From assembly GCA_030068075.1 (NCBI GenBank), contig CM057826.1, positions 113,484,746 to 113,548,745 of the forward strand: a stretch of 64,000 bases of DNA, given 5' to 3'. Both the position numbers and the translations under genes were made by a program. Below the pieces are notes generated by a model. It was not told the origin of the DNA and ran no database searches. It saw nothing but the letters and a program-made list of their open reading frames with translations. The number at the start of each line of letters is the position of its first letter. Within the stretch, counting starts at the first letter, position 1. This DNA is from Paguma larvata (lineage: Eukaryota; Chordata; Mammalia; Carnivora; Viverridae). Positions 32,736 to 44,089 of the stretch are shown piece by piece.

Positions 32736-34605
32736 AAAATGAAAAGAGCAGAAAACATTTTCTCTCTCTATGAACAATACCAGTGCGAATTCTTATTTCC
32801 AAGATAAATTATTAATTAACTTTCCCAAGGATAAACAGTTTACTTTTAATGGATTTAAAACTGTAGCCCAGTTATTTCAAATTTTGTGTGATTCTCTGGA
32901 CAAGAACCGTTTCCTTCCTCGAATTGAAAAGCACGATGGAAGAAAGAGGGAAGTTGGCCAAAATATTAACTACTAAGATTTCAAGCTTATGATTTTGTTT
33001 TTAATTTCCAATCATGTTTTCCCTCACTCTGTGTAAGTTTTGATTCTGCACCCATTTGTTCTTCCTGGCCTTGAGTCATCTAAAATAAACAGAGTTCACC
33101 TCTGGTTTCATCCAAGTAACTGACGAAAGCTTCATAATGAAAAATCCTTAAGGACTGACCGTAGACCCATTCTTCTAAAGGACTTAAAAATCTGGTAATT
33201 CACGCATCATCTTACTCACAGTAAAGCAAGAATAACTTTGTTAAATTTTTTTTGCTGATATTTCTGATAAAACATGTTGATGAAATTCCTATCCCCTGCA
33301 AATTTAGAAAAACAACTTAAAAATTAGGCCATTAATAATATGATTTGTTCATTATGGATGGCCAAGGGGGCCTAGAGGGCCCACTTTGTTTTCCATATAC
33401 TCACAAATACAAATCTACCTGTGAATTGTTCCCTGTGCTTGAAATCAGGTTTGATAGTTTATAGTTTTTGAGAACACTTTTTTAATGAAAACTGGAACAG
33501 TATTTATCTATAGTCAGTTTCTGATACCTTGTCTGCCTTGTAAGATTTATCATGCATTCTGAAATGTATTTCACTATTTGCGAGTGTTAAAAGAAAACAA
33601 AACCGTTTATCACAATGGAATTCATTTTCACTTACGACCCTCTCATACCATATTCCTCTTTTGATGATCATGAAGACTGGCTAGAGTCACTTTTTCTCCT
33701 TAGATCCCCCAAATATATGCTTTGAGTGCCTCCATCTTTCCTACATCCTCGGTCATGTCTACTTCATCCTATGGTAAATGTCATTGAAATATCTTCGTTT
33801 ATCTCATTTTGACACATTTCTCTCTTTCAAGATATATGCTGCAAATATGTGCTTAAACTTTTGCTGTGATGTAGGCAAAGAACACTCTGGCCTTTAAAAT
33901 ATGTACTAGAATTTAAGTGACTTTAAAATGCTTAAAATGCTATCTTGTTCATTATTAGTATAAAAAGAATCATAATAACGATCCAGTTAAAATACTTTAT
34001 TAATTATATTAAAAGATTAGAAAAATTGGAAGCTATTCTCTGGTGTGTACCTTTTATTTTATCATAGTTTGTGATTGCACAAATTTCAAATAATCTTAAT
34101 GTCTGGCATAATAATGTATGAAATTACACCTCATCAAAGTAATAGAAGACTAGAATCTAAGAATAATGAGTTCTTTCTGTGTGATGACATATAAGAATCT
34201 CTAGGCCATATTGTAGAGCCAAATTGAATGAGTTGAAGAAGAGTAAAATTATATATTTATATACCTGCATATATGTGTGAATATATATTTAAATAAAACT
34301 GAATGAATAAACCCAAATTTGGAGGTATAAAATTATGAGAGATATCTACTTTCCACCAGATCAACTTTTTATCATTTTAAATATTACCATGAGCATATAT
34401 TAACGTTATAATTAGAAAACAATACAGACTTGTTGTTTGTTTGTTTTTTCACCTGGGGAAAATGTAGTTTTCACTTTTTTTTTAGTACTCTCTCTTACTA
34501 CTGAAATCTTTATGTTTTTATAGGTAATTTGCTACTGTTGACACCACAGAAATATATTCTTCTATTAGAAGAACATTATAAGCCCTAGAAAAATATGGGC
34601 AATGA
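32736..34605. other. unannotated AT-rich unique sequence
   Basis: Nearly 1.9 kb without a recognised repeat or gene. 34235-34310 is a TATA/ATAT-rich stretch. The frame at 32770-32976 (68 residues) has no recognisable domain. Confidence 0.45.
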
Positions 34606-34609
34606 AAAT

Positions 34610-34790
34610 CGACAATTATAGTCATTTACTGAACTATTAATATGTGCTAAGCCTTCTGTGTATCATCACATTCTATCCAAAGCACATTACTTTAGGGAGA
34701 AAATTATTATCTATATTTTACAAAGAGGGCACAGGTGAGATTCAAATCTTATTCTCTATATTGCCACCTCTTTACTATCTCATTAAGTGA
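34610..34790 (-). mobile_element. MIR remnant
   Basis: 'aatatgtgctaagccttctg', 'tattttacaaagagggcaca' and 'gattcaaatcttattctcta' follow the inverted MIR order. Confidence 0.7.
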
Positions 34791-34824
34791 TGTCCACAGT
34801 GAAGTTAAAAGGTGCAAAACAAGA

Positions 34825-35045
34825 GGGGAACCTGGGTGGCTGAGTAAGTTAAGTGTCTGACTCCACCTAAGGTCACGATCTCACAGTCTGTGGGCCGCAT
34901 TGGGCTCTGTGCTGACAGCTCAGAGCCTAGAGCCTGCTTCAGATTCTGTGTCCCCCTCTCTCTCTGCCTCTCCCCAGCTTGTGCTCTCTCTCTCTCTCTC
35001 TCGATGAAAAAAAATTAAGTAATAATAATTTTAAAAATTATTTTT
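34825..35045 (+). mobile_element. SINEC, full length
   Basis: Head 'ggggaacctgggtggctga', a short gap near the B box, felid body block 'gctgacagctcagagcctag', CT stretch and A/T-rich tail. Flanks 'aaaaggtgcaaaacaaga' and 'aaaaagtgcataacaaga' are the target duplication. Confidence 0.95.
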
Positions 35046-35125
35046 AAAAAGTGCATAACAAGAACATTTTTCTGAAATTTAAAGCCATAAACACCTTGTA
35101 CTTCTTTCAGATAAATTTACTAGGG

Positions 35126-35395
35126 TCAGCAATCAGAAGGGGAAGAGGGCTTGACAGAGATGGGATGAGAATTCCTGTTTGTTCCGGTCTGCAGTACTGA
35201 GATCTGTTTTCTTGATGAAAATGATGAGGCTGCAGAGTGCCTGATCTCTCTATCCAAGGTATCCCTCTCTCTTTGACAGCCAACACCCAACGGACCTCTT
35301 GGAGTCTGCTCCATTTTCTGTAACTGCTTGGGAGTCTCTGAAGAAGAGGGCTGACTTTCAGTAGTTTTGTCTTGAGTCTTTTCCTTGACTACCAT
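35126..35395 (-). CDS. unidentified 89-residue open frame in non-repeat DNA (probably not a gene)
   Basis: An ATG-to-stop frame in DNA without recognisable repeats. The protein would be hydrophilic, rich in Ser, Thr, Pro, Gln and Lys (for example the segment SQPSSSETPKQLQKMEQT), with no membrane segment and two Cys, one of them at the C-terminus. I recognise no family. The length is near what chance gives in a window of this size, so I report it only because its composition is more protein-like than that of its neighbours. It could also be a fragment of an unrecognised processed pseudogene. Confidence 0.12.
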   Translation of the reverse strand: MVVKEKTQDKTTESQPSSSETPKQLQKMEQTPRGPLGVGCQRERDTLDREIRHSAASSFSSRKQISVLQTGTNRNSHPISVKPSSPSDC

Positions 35396-35870
35396 TTCTA
35401 AGATGGATTATTTATGTAGCTGATGTCAAGGTGTAATGGGAAACTATTTAGGCATAAAATCACTCAGAAGGCAGGGGGCAGCCCAGGTTAGTTTACACAG
35501 CTCTGGAATGCAAGGAAATGTGAATGAAGACCATGTGACAACCTCCAAAAAAAAAGGTCACGAGGACTGGGGGGTTGTAATGTCTACTATTTCTACAGCA
35601 GGTCTTCTCAGCTACTCCTCACACTCCTTAGAGTTCAGAACCACCCAATCTACAAAGTGCAAAGAAAGAGTACTTCTAAAAACTTGACAACATGAGACAC
35701 TGAGTACCTAAAATTGGCCAAGAACATGTTGCAAAGGTAACTGCATTATATTATATAATATCAACATATACAAATAAGTATTATAAATATATTTTTTCTG
35801 ATATTCTATTTATAGTAAAGAGAATATACCTATATATATCCTAAGGTTATGCATAAAATAGAAGTATATT

Positions 35871-36101
35871 TGAGAGCACCTGGGTGGATCAGTTGGTTAA
35901 GCATCTGACTTTGACTCAGGTCATGATCCAGCGACTGGATTCATGGGTTCAAGCCCTGTGTTGGGCTCTGCTGACAACTCAAAGCCTGAAGCCTGCTTCA
36001 GATTCTGACTTCCTCTTTCTCTGCCCCTTCCCTGCTCATACTCCGTCTCTCTCTCTCCCTCTCTCTCTCTCTCTCAATCTCAATTAGAAATGAACATTCA
36101 A
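35871..36101 (+). mobile_element. SINEC, full length
   Basis: Head 'gagcacctgggtggatcag', body with 'gggctctgctgacaactcaa', CT stretch and A-rich tail. A perfect 16-bp duplication, 'aaaatagaagtatatt', lies at 35855-35870 and 36102-36117. Confidence 0.97.
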
Positions 36102-36488
36102 AAAATAGAAGTATATTCAGCCATATAAAGGTACAGGTGGAGAGTTGGGGCAATACATGCTTATGAAGCCTCCACTGCTTTGTCCACTAATTATCATTCT
36201 TTCTTTTAAATCAGTTTATTTTTTTAATCACTCACATGTGCAATGACAGAACTCCTTCTGTTGGTCCTTCGTGCTCCACTGGCCCAAAAAAGTTTAAAGG
36301 GTTGTGCATCTATATTGAAGAAACATAAGACAATTCTAGGTATTTTCCTAAGTCTGGAATATAAATAGTGTAAATTGCATGGCTCTTGAATACCAACAGA
36401 TCCACTGGTTTAATTTTTAAAAGACATAAGAGATTAGAGTGGATTATGTGACTATTGCTGGAAAGGTTGAGGTCTAACCTCTGAAGAG

Positions 36489-36489
<1 letters not shown>

Positions 36490-36525
<36 letters not shown>

Positions 36526-36526
36526 C
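36490..36526. repeat. (TG)n followed by (CG)n
   Basis: About fifteen TG units run directly into about four GC units, an alternating purine-pyrimidine tract. Downstream to 36570 are scattered TG and CA steps. The His/Thr-rich frames on the minus strand are translations of this tract. Confidence 0.95.
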
Positions 36527-36529
36527 AAT

Positions 36530-37465
36530 TTTGTGGGTATGTGTTTGTGTGTGCATGTGTGCACACACCATATGGTCATGGGTACGGAAGTACAATAAAA
36601 TTGTGGTTGCATGTGTGCCTGTACACAAGTACGTATTGAGAATCACATTTTTGAGAGATTCAACCTAAAGATGTGTCTACCTGGACAACTATGAATTTGG
36701 GTGTGAAAGTGAGTTTTTTTGTTAGGTTAATTTTAAAATCTGTGATTTGCTTACTTCTACAAGCAAGAGTTTGCTTTGATGCATGAAGTTCTTTTAATCC
36801 TATGCAAAACTGATCAATAAATAACTCTCTCTCTCTCTCTTTCACTCTAGCCTTCTAAACAAGTGAAAATTAAGGAAACTGAAGGTTGACTAATTTGCCA
36901 GGGGACAGTCTCAAACTGTAGACTGTTGATCAATCCGATTCGTTCTATGAAAATATTGCATCAGGTGACCCGATCCAGACTGGGGTTTGTCTAGGGGAGG
37001 GGCGGGGCTAGGAAGGGGGTTAACACTTTGATGAGACATTGAATTCCAAAGTGGCTAAATGCCTTCTCTACAAATCTTAACACTCTCTAGGAATAAAATT
37101 CTCAGTTTCCAGCTGCCAGCCAAGAAATTATTTCACGCCTCTCGTTCTCACTGTGAAGAACTCCCTCCTAAAGCCTCCGTGCTTCCTGAGGTCTGAGCTG
37201 GTTGCCTGACCTGACAGCAGAAAGAGACATTTAAGGTCGGCTCTCTTAGTGTCTTGAAAGCCTTCCAGTGGAGGAGGTTTTTCAAAGAAAAAGCATTCTG
37301 ACAGGAAACTTATAAAAGGAGGTTTTTCACATCTTGCACAAAAGATCCATTTCTCTGTTTTCTTTGTGTCTGTTCTCTTTGGACCCTGGAGACAAACGTA
37401 TCCAGTCACCAGGAAGACATTTACTAGCTGCTGTATGCAAGACATTTGTCGAATATTTATTCGAC
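36530..37465. other. unannotated sequence
   Basis: 36824-36841 is a short (CT)n run. The 133-residue minus-strand frame at 37128-37529 is the longest non-repeat minus frame here but has no recognisable domain and enters LTR sequence at its start. I do not call it. Confidence 0.4.
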
Positions 37466-37469
37466 AGTT

Positions 37470-38050
37470 CTGCCTATCTCCTTCTGGGTAACCAACCACC
37501 CTAAAACTGACTGCTCTAAAACAATTCATTTGTATGCCTCCCAGTCCTGAGGAGTGGTCACGGTCATCAGGGCGGTTCTCACCAATGGTCTCTCATGAGG
37601 TTGCGGTCAGAGAGCAGCAAGGGTTGGAGTCATGTGGACGCTCAACTTGGTTGAATCCACGATGGCCTCACTACTCCTGGATCTGTGACCCCACTGCTCC
37701 TGTCCTCCTTCCTTCTCTCTACGTAGTCTCACATCCTCCGCGGACTTTTCCACATGTGTTGGTTTTCTGACAACAGGTGGTCTTAGAATAGGCACAGTTC
37801 TTATATATGTTTGACTTCCAAAAAAAATAATGGAAACTGCCAGGCCTGTGGAAGGCTACATTCAAAACTGGCACAGTGTCCATTTGGCTGCATTGGGAGC
37901 CACAGAGCCTGCCCAGATTCGAGGGTGTGGCGCAACAGACAGTCTCTATGCGCAAATGACAAAACCGTACTACAGGAGAGCACTGGGATGGGAGACTTGT
38001 GGCAGCTATCTTTGGAAAATGCATTACGTCACATTTGGTGTGTCAGGCAC
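37470..38050 (-). mobile_element. old LTR (MLT1-like MaLR)
   Basis: 'taaccaaccaccctaaaact', 'gctctaaaacaattcatttg', 'tctcatgaggttgcggtcag' and, near the end, 'agcctgcccagattcgaggg' follow an inverted MaLR-type LTR order. The several overlapping frames on both strands between 37534 and 38192 are by-products of a stop-poor LTR. The family name is uncertain. Confidence 0.6.
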
Positions 38051-38506
38051 GGAGAGCAGCAGGCTCTCTCTCTCTCTTTGTTCATATTCCAGGTTGTGTT
38101 TTCAAATCCGTAAAGCTACTGGCAACAGTATTTCCTCCCTGTCTCTGCCACGTCCCTACCCACCCCGTTCCTCTTACATAAAAGTGTACTGAGTTTCCAC
38201 AAAGGGACTGTCTCTCTGGTGCAGTCAACATCATTGAATTCAGGGAGCAATCTCAGCTGCATGACATTGTACTAAACAATTCTCTTTGAATGTATCCCTA
38301 CCTCTTTTTGTTTAGAAAAATAAAATTTCTGGTTCAAGATGGAGGAGGACAAATAATAAAGGAGTAATTCTGCACAGGAGTAATTCTGCCATGTTAAGGA
38401 TCTAATTCCTGCTTCTGATAACTGTGGCTACATGAACGCTTAGAAGTGTCATTTGTCCATTCATTTATGGTTCTGACACTGCTGAGCACTGGTGACACAT
38501 GGTCCC

Positions 38507-39095
38507 TATTGTGGATTATGCCTCCCAGAATGTATGTGGTGAAGTCCTAATCTCTAGTGCTTCAGAATGTGACTGTATGTATGTATATATGCATGTATTT
38601 TGAAAGGAAGAGTGTGAGAGCATGAGGGCCAGAGGGAGAGGAAGAGAGAGCATCTTAAGCAGTCTTCACACCCGATGTGGGACTTGATCTTACCACTGTG
38701 AGATCATGACCTGAGACAAAATCAGGAGTCAGACACTTAACTGACTGAGCCTCCCAGGCACCCTAGAATATGACCTTATTTAAAAATAGTATTAATGCTA
38801 TTAGTTATGTTACTAGTTAAGATGAGGTCATTAGAGTAAGTCTTAATCCAATATAATGGGTGTCCATATAAAAAAGAGAAATTTGGATACTGGACCGATA
38901 TGCACAGAAAGAAGATGACGTGAAGACACAAGAAGAAGATGGCCAAGGACAGAGGCCAGAAGAGATACTTCCATCAAAGAGTTCAGAAGGAACCAACCTT
39001 ACCAATGCCTTGATTTTAGACGTCTAGCCTTCAGAACAGTGAGGCAATAAATACCACTCATTTGGCTGTTACAGCAGCCCTGGTAAATTAATACA
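38507..39095 (+). mobile_element. MaLR (MLT1) LTR interrupted by a SINE
   Basis: 'ggtgaagtcctaatctctag', 'gttaagatgaggtcattaga', 'ataatgggtgtccatataaa' and 'agacgtctagccttcagaac' are the classic MLT1 order, ending 'attaataca'. The SINE at 38575-38763 splits it. 'gtccc' before and 'gtcca' after may be the old 5-bp duplication. Confidence 0.88.
38575..38763 (-). mobile_element. SINEC inserted in an MLT1 LTR
   Basis: Inverted copy with 'gtgagatcatgacctgagac' and 'gagcctcccaggcaccc' at the right end. 'cagaatgtgac' and 'tagaatatgac' on the two sides are the target duplication. The tail side is degraded. Confidence 0.93.
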
Positions 39096-39466
39096 GTCCA
39101 TATTTTCACAAAGTTTATCAGGCAAACATTAGTCAAATCATTCCAAAGAACAAGTTTGTAATTATAAATTTGACCTAAGTAAGATGAAAGAAAATGCAAT
39201 TCTGTGAGAGCAGAGACTTACAGAAATCTTTCCGAGGTTGGTGGGTCAGGCAATGTCTTCCCAACAAAGTGATGCTGGAAGGAAAAGATGAAGAGTGAGC
39301 GAAAGACAAGCACATACTGGGTTGGGGAGGGGAGTGTTGGGGGCAGGTATGCAAAGGTCTCTGTCAGGTGGCAGCATGATGCAGTCAAGAAACCAAAAGA
39401 AGAAGAGCGTACGTTTAGTGCAAGAAACAGAGGGAGAACAGCGCCACTTAAGACTGGTAAAGTAGG

Positions 39467-39565
39467 GGCACCTGGGTGGTTCAGTCGGTTAAGCACCCAA
39501 CTTAGGCTCAGATCATGTGCATCAGACTCTGTGTCTCCCTCTCCCTCTGACCCTCCCCTGCTCAT

Positions 39566-39604
<39 letters not shown>

Positions 39605-39638
39605 AAATAAAATAAAACATTAAAATTTTTTTTAAAAA
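39467..39638 (+). mobile_element. SINEC with internal deletion
   Basis: Head 'ggggcacctgggtggttcag' is followed by 'ggctcagatcatgtgcatc', then 'agactctgtgtctccctctc' directly. The B-box region and the middle block are missing. Flanks 'agactggtaaagtag' and 'agattggcaaaaatag' form the target duplication. Confidence 0.93.
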
Positions 39639-39654
39639 GATTGGCAAAAATAGG

Positions 39655-40290
39655 CAGAAAAGTCTATGTCTATACAGGCCTTTTAAAGACATTTTTCAGT
39701 AACATAAATCAATGAGGATCCCTTAGAGCATTTTAAGTTGGAGATGACATGATCAGGTCTAAGGTATAAAAAGATGACTCACGATGTTCTTGGGGGGACA
39801 CACTGGAAAGGGGAGGGATGGGGCAGGGGAGGAAGACCAGGATTCAAGGACACTAACTGCAGTGGGTTATAGGGAGGACACTCACGCAGGGGCAAGAGGA
39901 GGTAGCTGATTCCAGGCAAGGGCTGGCGGTAAATTAATGGATGCATTTAAGATATTTAGAAGGAGACAAGGGTGAGATTCGCCGATGAGGTGGCTAGGGC
40001 TTTTTGCCTCCACTCAGACAGGCTAGACAAAGACTCATTTTGAGGGAGAAGCTTACGGATCTCAGATGAGTCATGTCCTATTGGGTACTGGGGAACTGCA
40101 AGCTGGGAAGTCAAGAGGTAACTGGTTATATGGGGAGCTCAAACAGTGAGCTCTGGGTTAGAGATACGAATTTGCAGGTCATTGCCAAATCAATGGTGAC
40201 TGCAGCAGTGTGGAGATGGGCAAAGAAGAACATTCCAAGTAGGAAGAGATAAGAGCCCACAATGGAGACCTAATCCACTTCAATGTTTAT
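39655..40290 (-). mobile_element. L2 LINE fragment
   Basis: 'ttggagatgacatgatcagg', 'ggaagtcaagaggtaactgg', 'gctctgggttagagatacga' and 'gcaggtcattgccaaatcaa' follow the inverted L2 order. Confidence 0.72.
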
Positions 40291-41190
40291 ATGATTTTGT
40301 CTTATTTTGTTATTATTTCATAAGGCAATGATGCTAGTGTTTGTATCCAATGACCCATCAGATCATTTCTTGTAAAAATTGAGGCATCCGAAGTAAACCA
40401 CATATCTCCAAGTTACAGTACCTACCACCTTGGGCACTTGATAATTACATGTGCTTTCATTTAAAAAAAAAAAAGCAATTTGAGTTTGGTTTTTCCACTT
40501 TAGATTACAGAACGGGAAAATGGTTTCATAAGTATTTTGGATAAAAATAAAGCAAGAATTGATTTTGCTTTTCATAGCTTAAAAAAAAGGTATCTTTAAA
40601 AACAACCTATAGCCCACAGGGAGGAAGAGGCCTTATCTGATTTTAATGGTGATTGGATTTTTTGCACACACTGACATTTGGTACAAGCACTATCTTTGAA
40701 TCATTCCATTTCTTGCAGCACTGCGACGTTATTTGTAAGTGTTTATTGCAGTGTGGAAATACAAAGAGGCAACACATGCTGTTTCCCTTCTTAAAGGAAA
40801 TCCACTGGGGTTGTGTCACTGCACTGGCCCTCAAAAATCATGAAATGATGTCTTTGTTAGTATGGAGGGAAATAGAAGCCTGCCTACCTCACCATACTCT
40901 TATGGTGCTCTTAGCCAGCTTGCAGAAGTTCACAGATGCTAACTCTAACTGTGAGATGGGCATAGACGCCAACAAGATAGAGGACAAAACAGGCTCTCAA
41001 CAGAGTAGGCAATGATAGTCCATCATTACCAAAGATTGGCTGCAATAGGGTAAAAAAACATGCTCTAAGTCTGCATGTCCTTTTGATTGCTTTTAATGAT
41101 ACCCAGTGACAGTAACAGTAGGGAAAGGGCTCATTTTCTTTAACTTGTGTAGTAATCTTGGCTTCAATCATATGTGACTACCTCTTAAAA
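40291..41190. other. unannotated sequence
   Basis: No repeat family recognised. The plus frame at 40653-41015 (120 residues) is among the longest outside repeats, but the minus strand is also open in part and no domain is visible. I do not call a gene. Confidence 0.4.
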
Positions 41191-41194
41191 TTTT

Positions 41195-41540
41195 CTGTAT
41201 CCTATGACCCAGGAATTTTACTTCTAGAATTTTAAGAAATTCATCATGAAATTCTGAAAGGGTTACTCCAGAAAAATATGAATCTTTATTTAGTTCTTAG
41301 AAGCCACCTCTTAGGGACAATTGCCTTTCCAACCATAAAACACAGGGTCAGAATGGTAATATGATGTCATAACTTGCAGCCATTAAAGTTATGATGTAAA
41401 TATATAAGGAAATGAAAATGATCAATATATAAGAACAATTGTCAAATACTTCACTTTACAAATTACTTTATAAATAAGTATAAAGCGTACCACTTTGGTG
41501 CATACGTGTGAATATGGATATTTATTTTAAAAAGTCTGAA
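41195..41540 (+). mobile_element. old L1 3' relic
   Basis: 'gtatcctatgacccaggaat', 'gcagccattaaagttatgat' and 'gaaaatgatcaatatataag' follow the late L1 order. Highly diverged. Confidence 0.65.
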
Positions 41541-41598
41541 ACTGTATGCACTAAATTCTTAATCACCTAAGTCTGAGTGTTAAATATACAGAGATTTA

Positions 41599-41834
41599 GG
41601 GGCGCCTGGGTGGCTCAGTGGGGCGCCTGGGTGGCTCAGTTGGTTAAGCGGCCGACTTTGGCTCAGGTCATGATCTCACAGTCTGTGAGTTCGAGCCCCG
41701 CATCGGGCTCTGTGCTGACAGCTCAGAGCCTGGAGCCTGCTTCAGATTCTGTATCTCCCTCGCTCTCTGCCCTTCTGCTCACACTCTGTCTCCATGTCTC
41801 TCAAAAATAAATAAAAAGTTAAAAATATATATAT
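41599..41834 (+). mobile_element. SINEC, full length, with duplicated head
   Basis: The first 21 bp (beginning 'ggggcgcctgggtggctca') occur twice in tandem at about 41599-41640. The rest is a near-consensus felid body and a tail ending in (TA)n. The 15-bp duplication 'atatacagagattta' is perfect at 41584-41598 and 41835-41849. Confidence 0.97.
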
Positions 41835-41849
41835 ATATACAGAGATTTA

Positions 41850-42164
41850 TTCCTCTTCCATTCCACAAAAATATTTACTTGAGAAGACCTACAAAACTAT
41901 ATCGGTCACTCACACCTCAGTTTAAGTAAGCTTATTACCTCCTTTCAATAAGAAAAATTCGATGGGCCCAAAGGAGGATGAACAATAGGACCACAGGGTA
42001 CCTGAGAGGAGGCCAGTTTGGCCCAGGGAAACCTTGAACTCTTTTCATTTCTACTAATCTGGGGAGAGATTGACAGCAATTTAGCATCTAAGAACTCTGC
42101 TCATGGTCTTGGCATTTCACAGTTTTATCAATGGATATAAATATTTGTATTTATTGCTTGCTTT
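41850..42164. other. unannotated sequence
   Basis: About 0.3 kb with no recognised feature. Confidence 0.5.
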
Positions 42165-42369
42165 AAAAAATTTTTTTTTAATATTTATTTTTGAGAGAGA
42201 GAGAGAGACAGACTGTGAGCTGGAGAGGGACTGAGAGAGAGAGGGAGACACAGAGTCTGAAGCAGGCTCCAGGCTCTGAGCCTGATGTGGGGCTCAAACT
42301 CACAAACTGGGAGATCATGACTTGAGCTAAAGTCAGACGCTTAACTGACTGAGCCACCCAGGTGCCCCA
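42165..42369 (-). mobile_element. SINEC, nearly full length
   Basis: Inverted copy, T-rich on the left and 'gagccacccaggtgcccc' on the right. A short deletion removes the usual 'gctgtcagcacagagc' block. No clean target duplication found. Confidence 0.95.
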
Positions 42370-42715
42370 TGACTGTTTGTTTTGAAGCAGATTCATATGG
42401 ACACCCCAACTCCTACTGCCCAAACTGTGTAGTAATAAATACATTCACATACTGCACAGTCTGGCCCATTACTTCTGTCAGTCTTCATGTCTTTAAAATA
42501 TCCTAGACTATTCTGAATCTCTTCCTTCACTTTGACGTTTTCATCATTTACTTATTTCCATTGGGAAAATTCAGTTTTGAGTAGGCTATCATTAAAGCAA
42601 CCTAAATATTTGGTTTAGACAGCAGATTAAAATTGAATTAGGCCACAGTGTTACAAAAAGCCTCCTGCTTCTTCTAAAACTTTTATTAACACTAATCCTA
42701 CTGTGAAGGAAAGAG

Positions 42716-42786
42716 CATTTATTGATCATCTCCTAAGATTTGGGTACTTTATATAATTAAATTACATGTTAAATAATTTATACATA
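42716..42786 (-). mobile_element. MIR remnant, left part
   Basis: 'catttattgatcatctccta' and 'gatttgggtactttatataa' form the start of an inverted MIR whose remainder is at 43020-43205, on the far side of a SINE. Confidence 0.65.
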
Positions 42787-43004
42787 GGGGCGCCTGGATG
42801 GCTCAGTCGGTTAAGTGTCCGACTTCGGCTCAGGTCATGATCTCACAGTCTGTGAGTTCGAGCCCCGCGTCGGGCTCTCTGCTGATAGCTCAGAGCCTGG
42901 AGCCTGCTTCAGATTCTGTGTCTCTCTCTCTCTCTCTGACCGTCCCCCACTCATGCTTTGTCTCTCCTGCTCTCAAAAATAAATAAAACAAAACAAAACA
43001 AAAT
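42787..43004 (+). mobile_element. SINEC, full length, young, inside a MIR
   Basis: Near-consensus head 'ggggcgcctggatggctcag' and body 'gagttcgagccccgcgtcgg' with intact CpGs. Target duplication 'aataatttatacata' (42772-42786) against 'aataatttacacata' (43005-43019). Tail is A-rich with AAAAC units. Confidence 0.98.
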
Positions 43005-43019
43005 AATAATTTACACATA

Positions 43020-43205
43020 AATATAAATTACGTAAGTGATCCTTCAGTGTCAGCAATTTACTCTTGTTATATGGATGAGGAAACAAACTTCAAGATTCCA
43101 AGTAACTTGCCCAACTTCACACATCTAGGAAGTATCGAACTAGATTCAAACCTTGGCCTTCTTCACCTCCGAGGTCTTGCTGTCATCTGCTGTGCCATGC
43201 TACCT
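43020..43205 (-). mobile_element. MIR remnant, right part
   Basis: 'atggatgaggaaacaaactt', 'gtaacttgcccaacttcaca' and 'actagattcaaaccttggcc' follow the inverted MIR order. Confidence 0.85.
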
Positions 43206-44089
43206 ATCCATATTTTTAGAAGAAAAAAGGAGAGCCTTCCACACACTGCTAACACCAGAATCACTACTGCTATCACCACCAACTAGAAAGCGATGTTTAG
43301 GTCCATTTTCAATAATACAGTGTATTGCTGTAGCCAAGCTGATTGCTTCTCTCCACTTTTTAAAAGCAACTGAAGGTCAATCACGGTGTGTCTGATTCCT
43401 AAATGATCTGTGCTATCCAAAGCACTCAGATAGTCCCAAAGCCGCTCAAAATTCTCAGACATCCATCTCCACTTTTCTTGGCGTAGCTGTCACTTGACAT
43501 TTGAGTTTATTTCCACCATCTATCCTCAGAATCTTTGCAATCAAGTTATTTTAGACAATTGACGATAAAGTAGCACTGGAGTCACACTTGGGATGATTTG
43601 AGGCCCTTATTATTTTATCTCCTGGTAGACTTTTAGTATCTTGTAGGCTTCTACATAGAAATGACAACCTAGGTTGAGTGTATTTTCAGGGCACTTGACA
43701 AGCTCACTGGATTGGAAGACCTCCACATAAGTAGATTAAACATGCTGAAATGTCTAAATGACTTTAACATATTTTCTCTCAATCAGAAATGTGAGTTCTC
43801 ACTAGGCTTGTTGAAGGCTATTGGCCATTTCAGTTAAGGCTCGCTGGGAGGAAAGAGAATACAACGTTTTAAAGAATAGATGCACCGTCTCATTGACTTG
43901 TACCTGCTCTCCCACACCGGTATTTTCTGTGAGATTTGTTGGGGCTGAGGGAGAAGCAACAGACTGGCATACAGCCAAAGGAAAATAGATTTATGTTATA
44001 TTTTTACATATACTATGCTATATTATTTATATATGTATATGAAACTGGGAAATTAGTTGCCTCTCTCAAAATATCAATAATACCATTTA
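43206..44089. other. unannotated sequence
   Basis: No recognised repeat or gene. 43990-44040 is TATA-rich. Confidence 0.45.

Noticed and set aside
36310..36646. Frames rich in His and Thr
   Set aside because: Translations of the (TG)n tract on the minus strand.
37128..37529. 133-residue minus-strand frame as a gene
   Set aside because: No domain recognised, its start lies in an LTR relic and its length is reachable by chance.
41577..41810. Frames of 60-80 residues containing a W-V-A-Q-S-V-like opening and L-T-A-Q-S-L-E-P
   Set aside because: The same peptide occurs at many places in the window (for example 10259, 18371, 21747, 42178, 42798). It is the translation of the SINEC head and body, not a protein family.
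42787..42870. tRNA-Lys-like head with A and B boxes as a tRNA gene
   Set aside because: It is the promoter head of a SINE and does not fold as a complete tRNA; 28 related copies are in the window.
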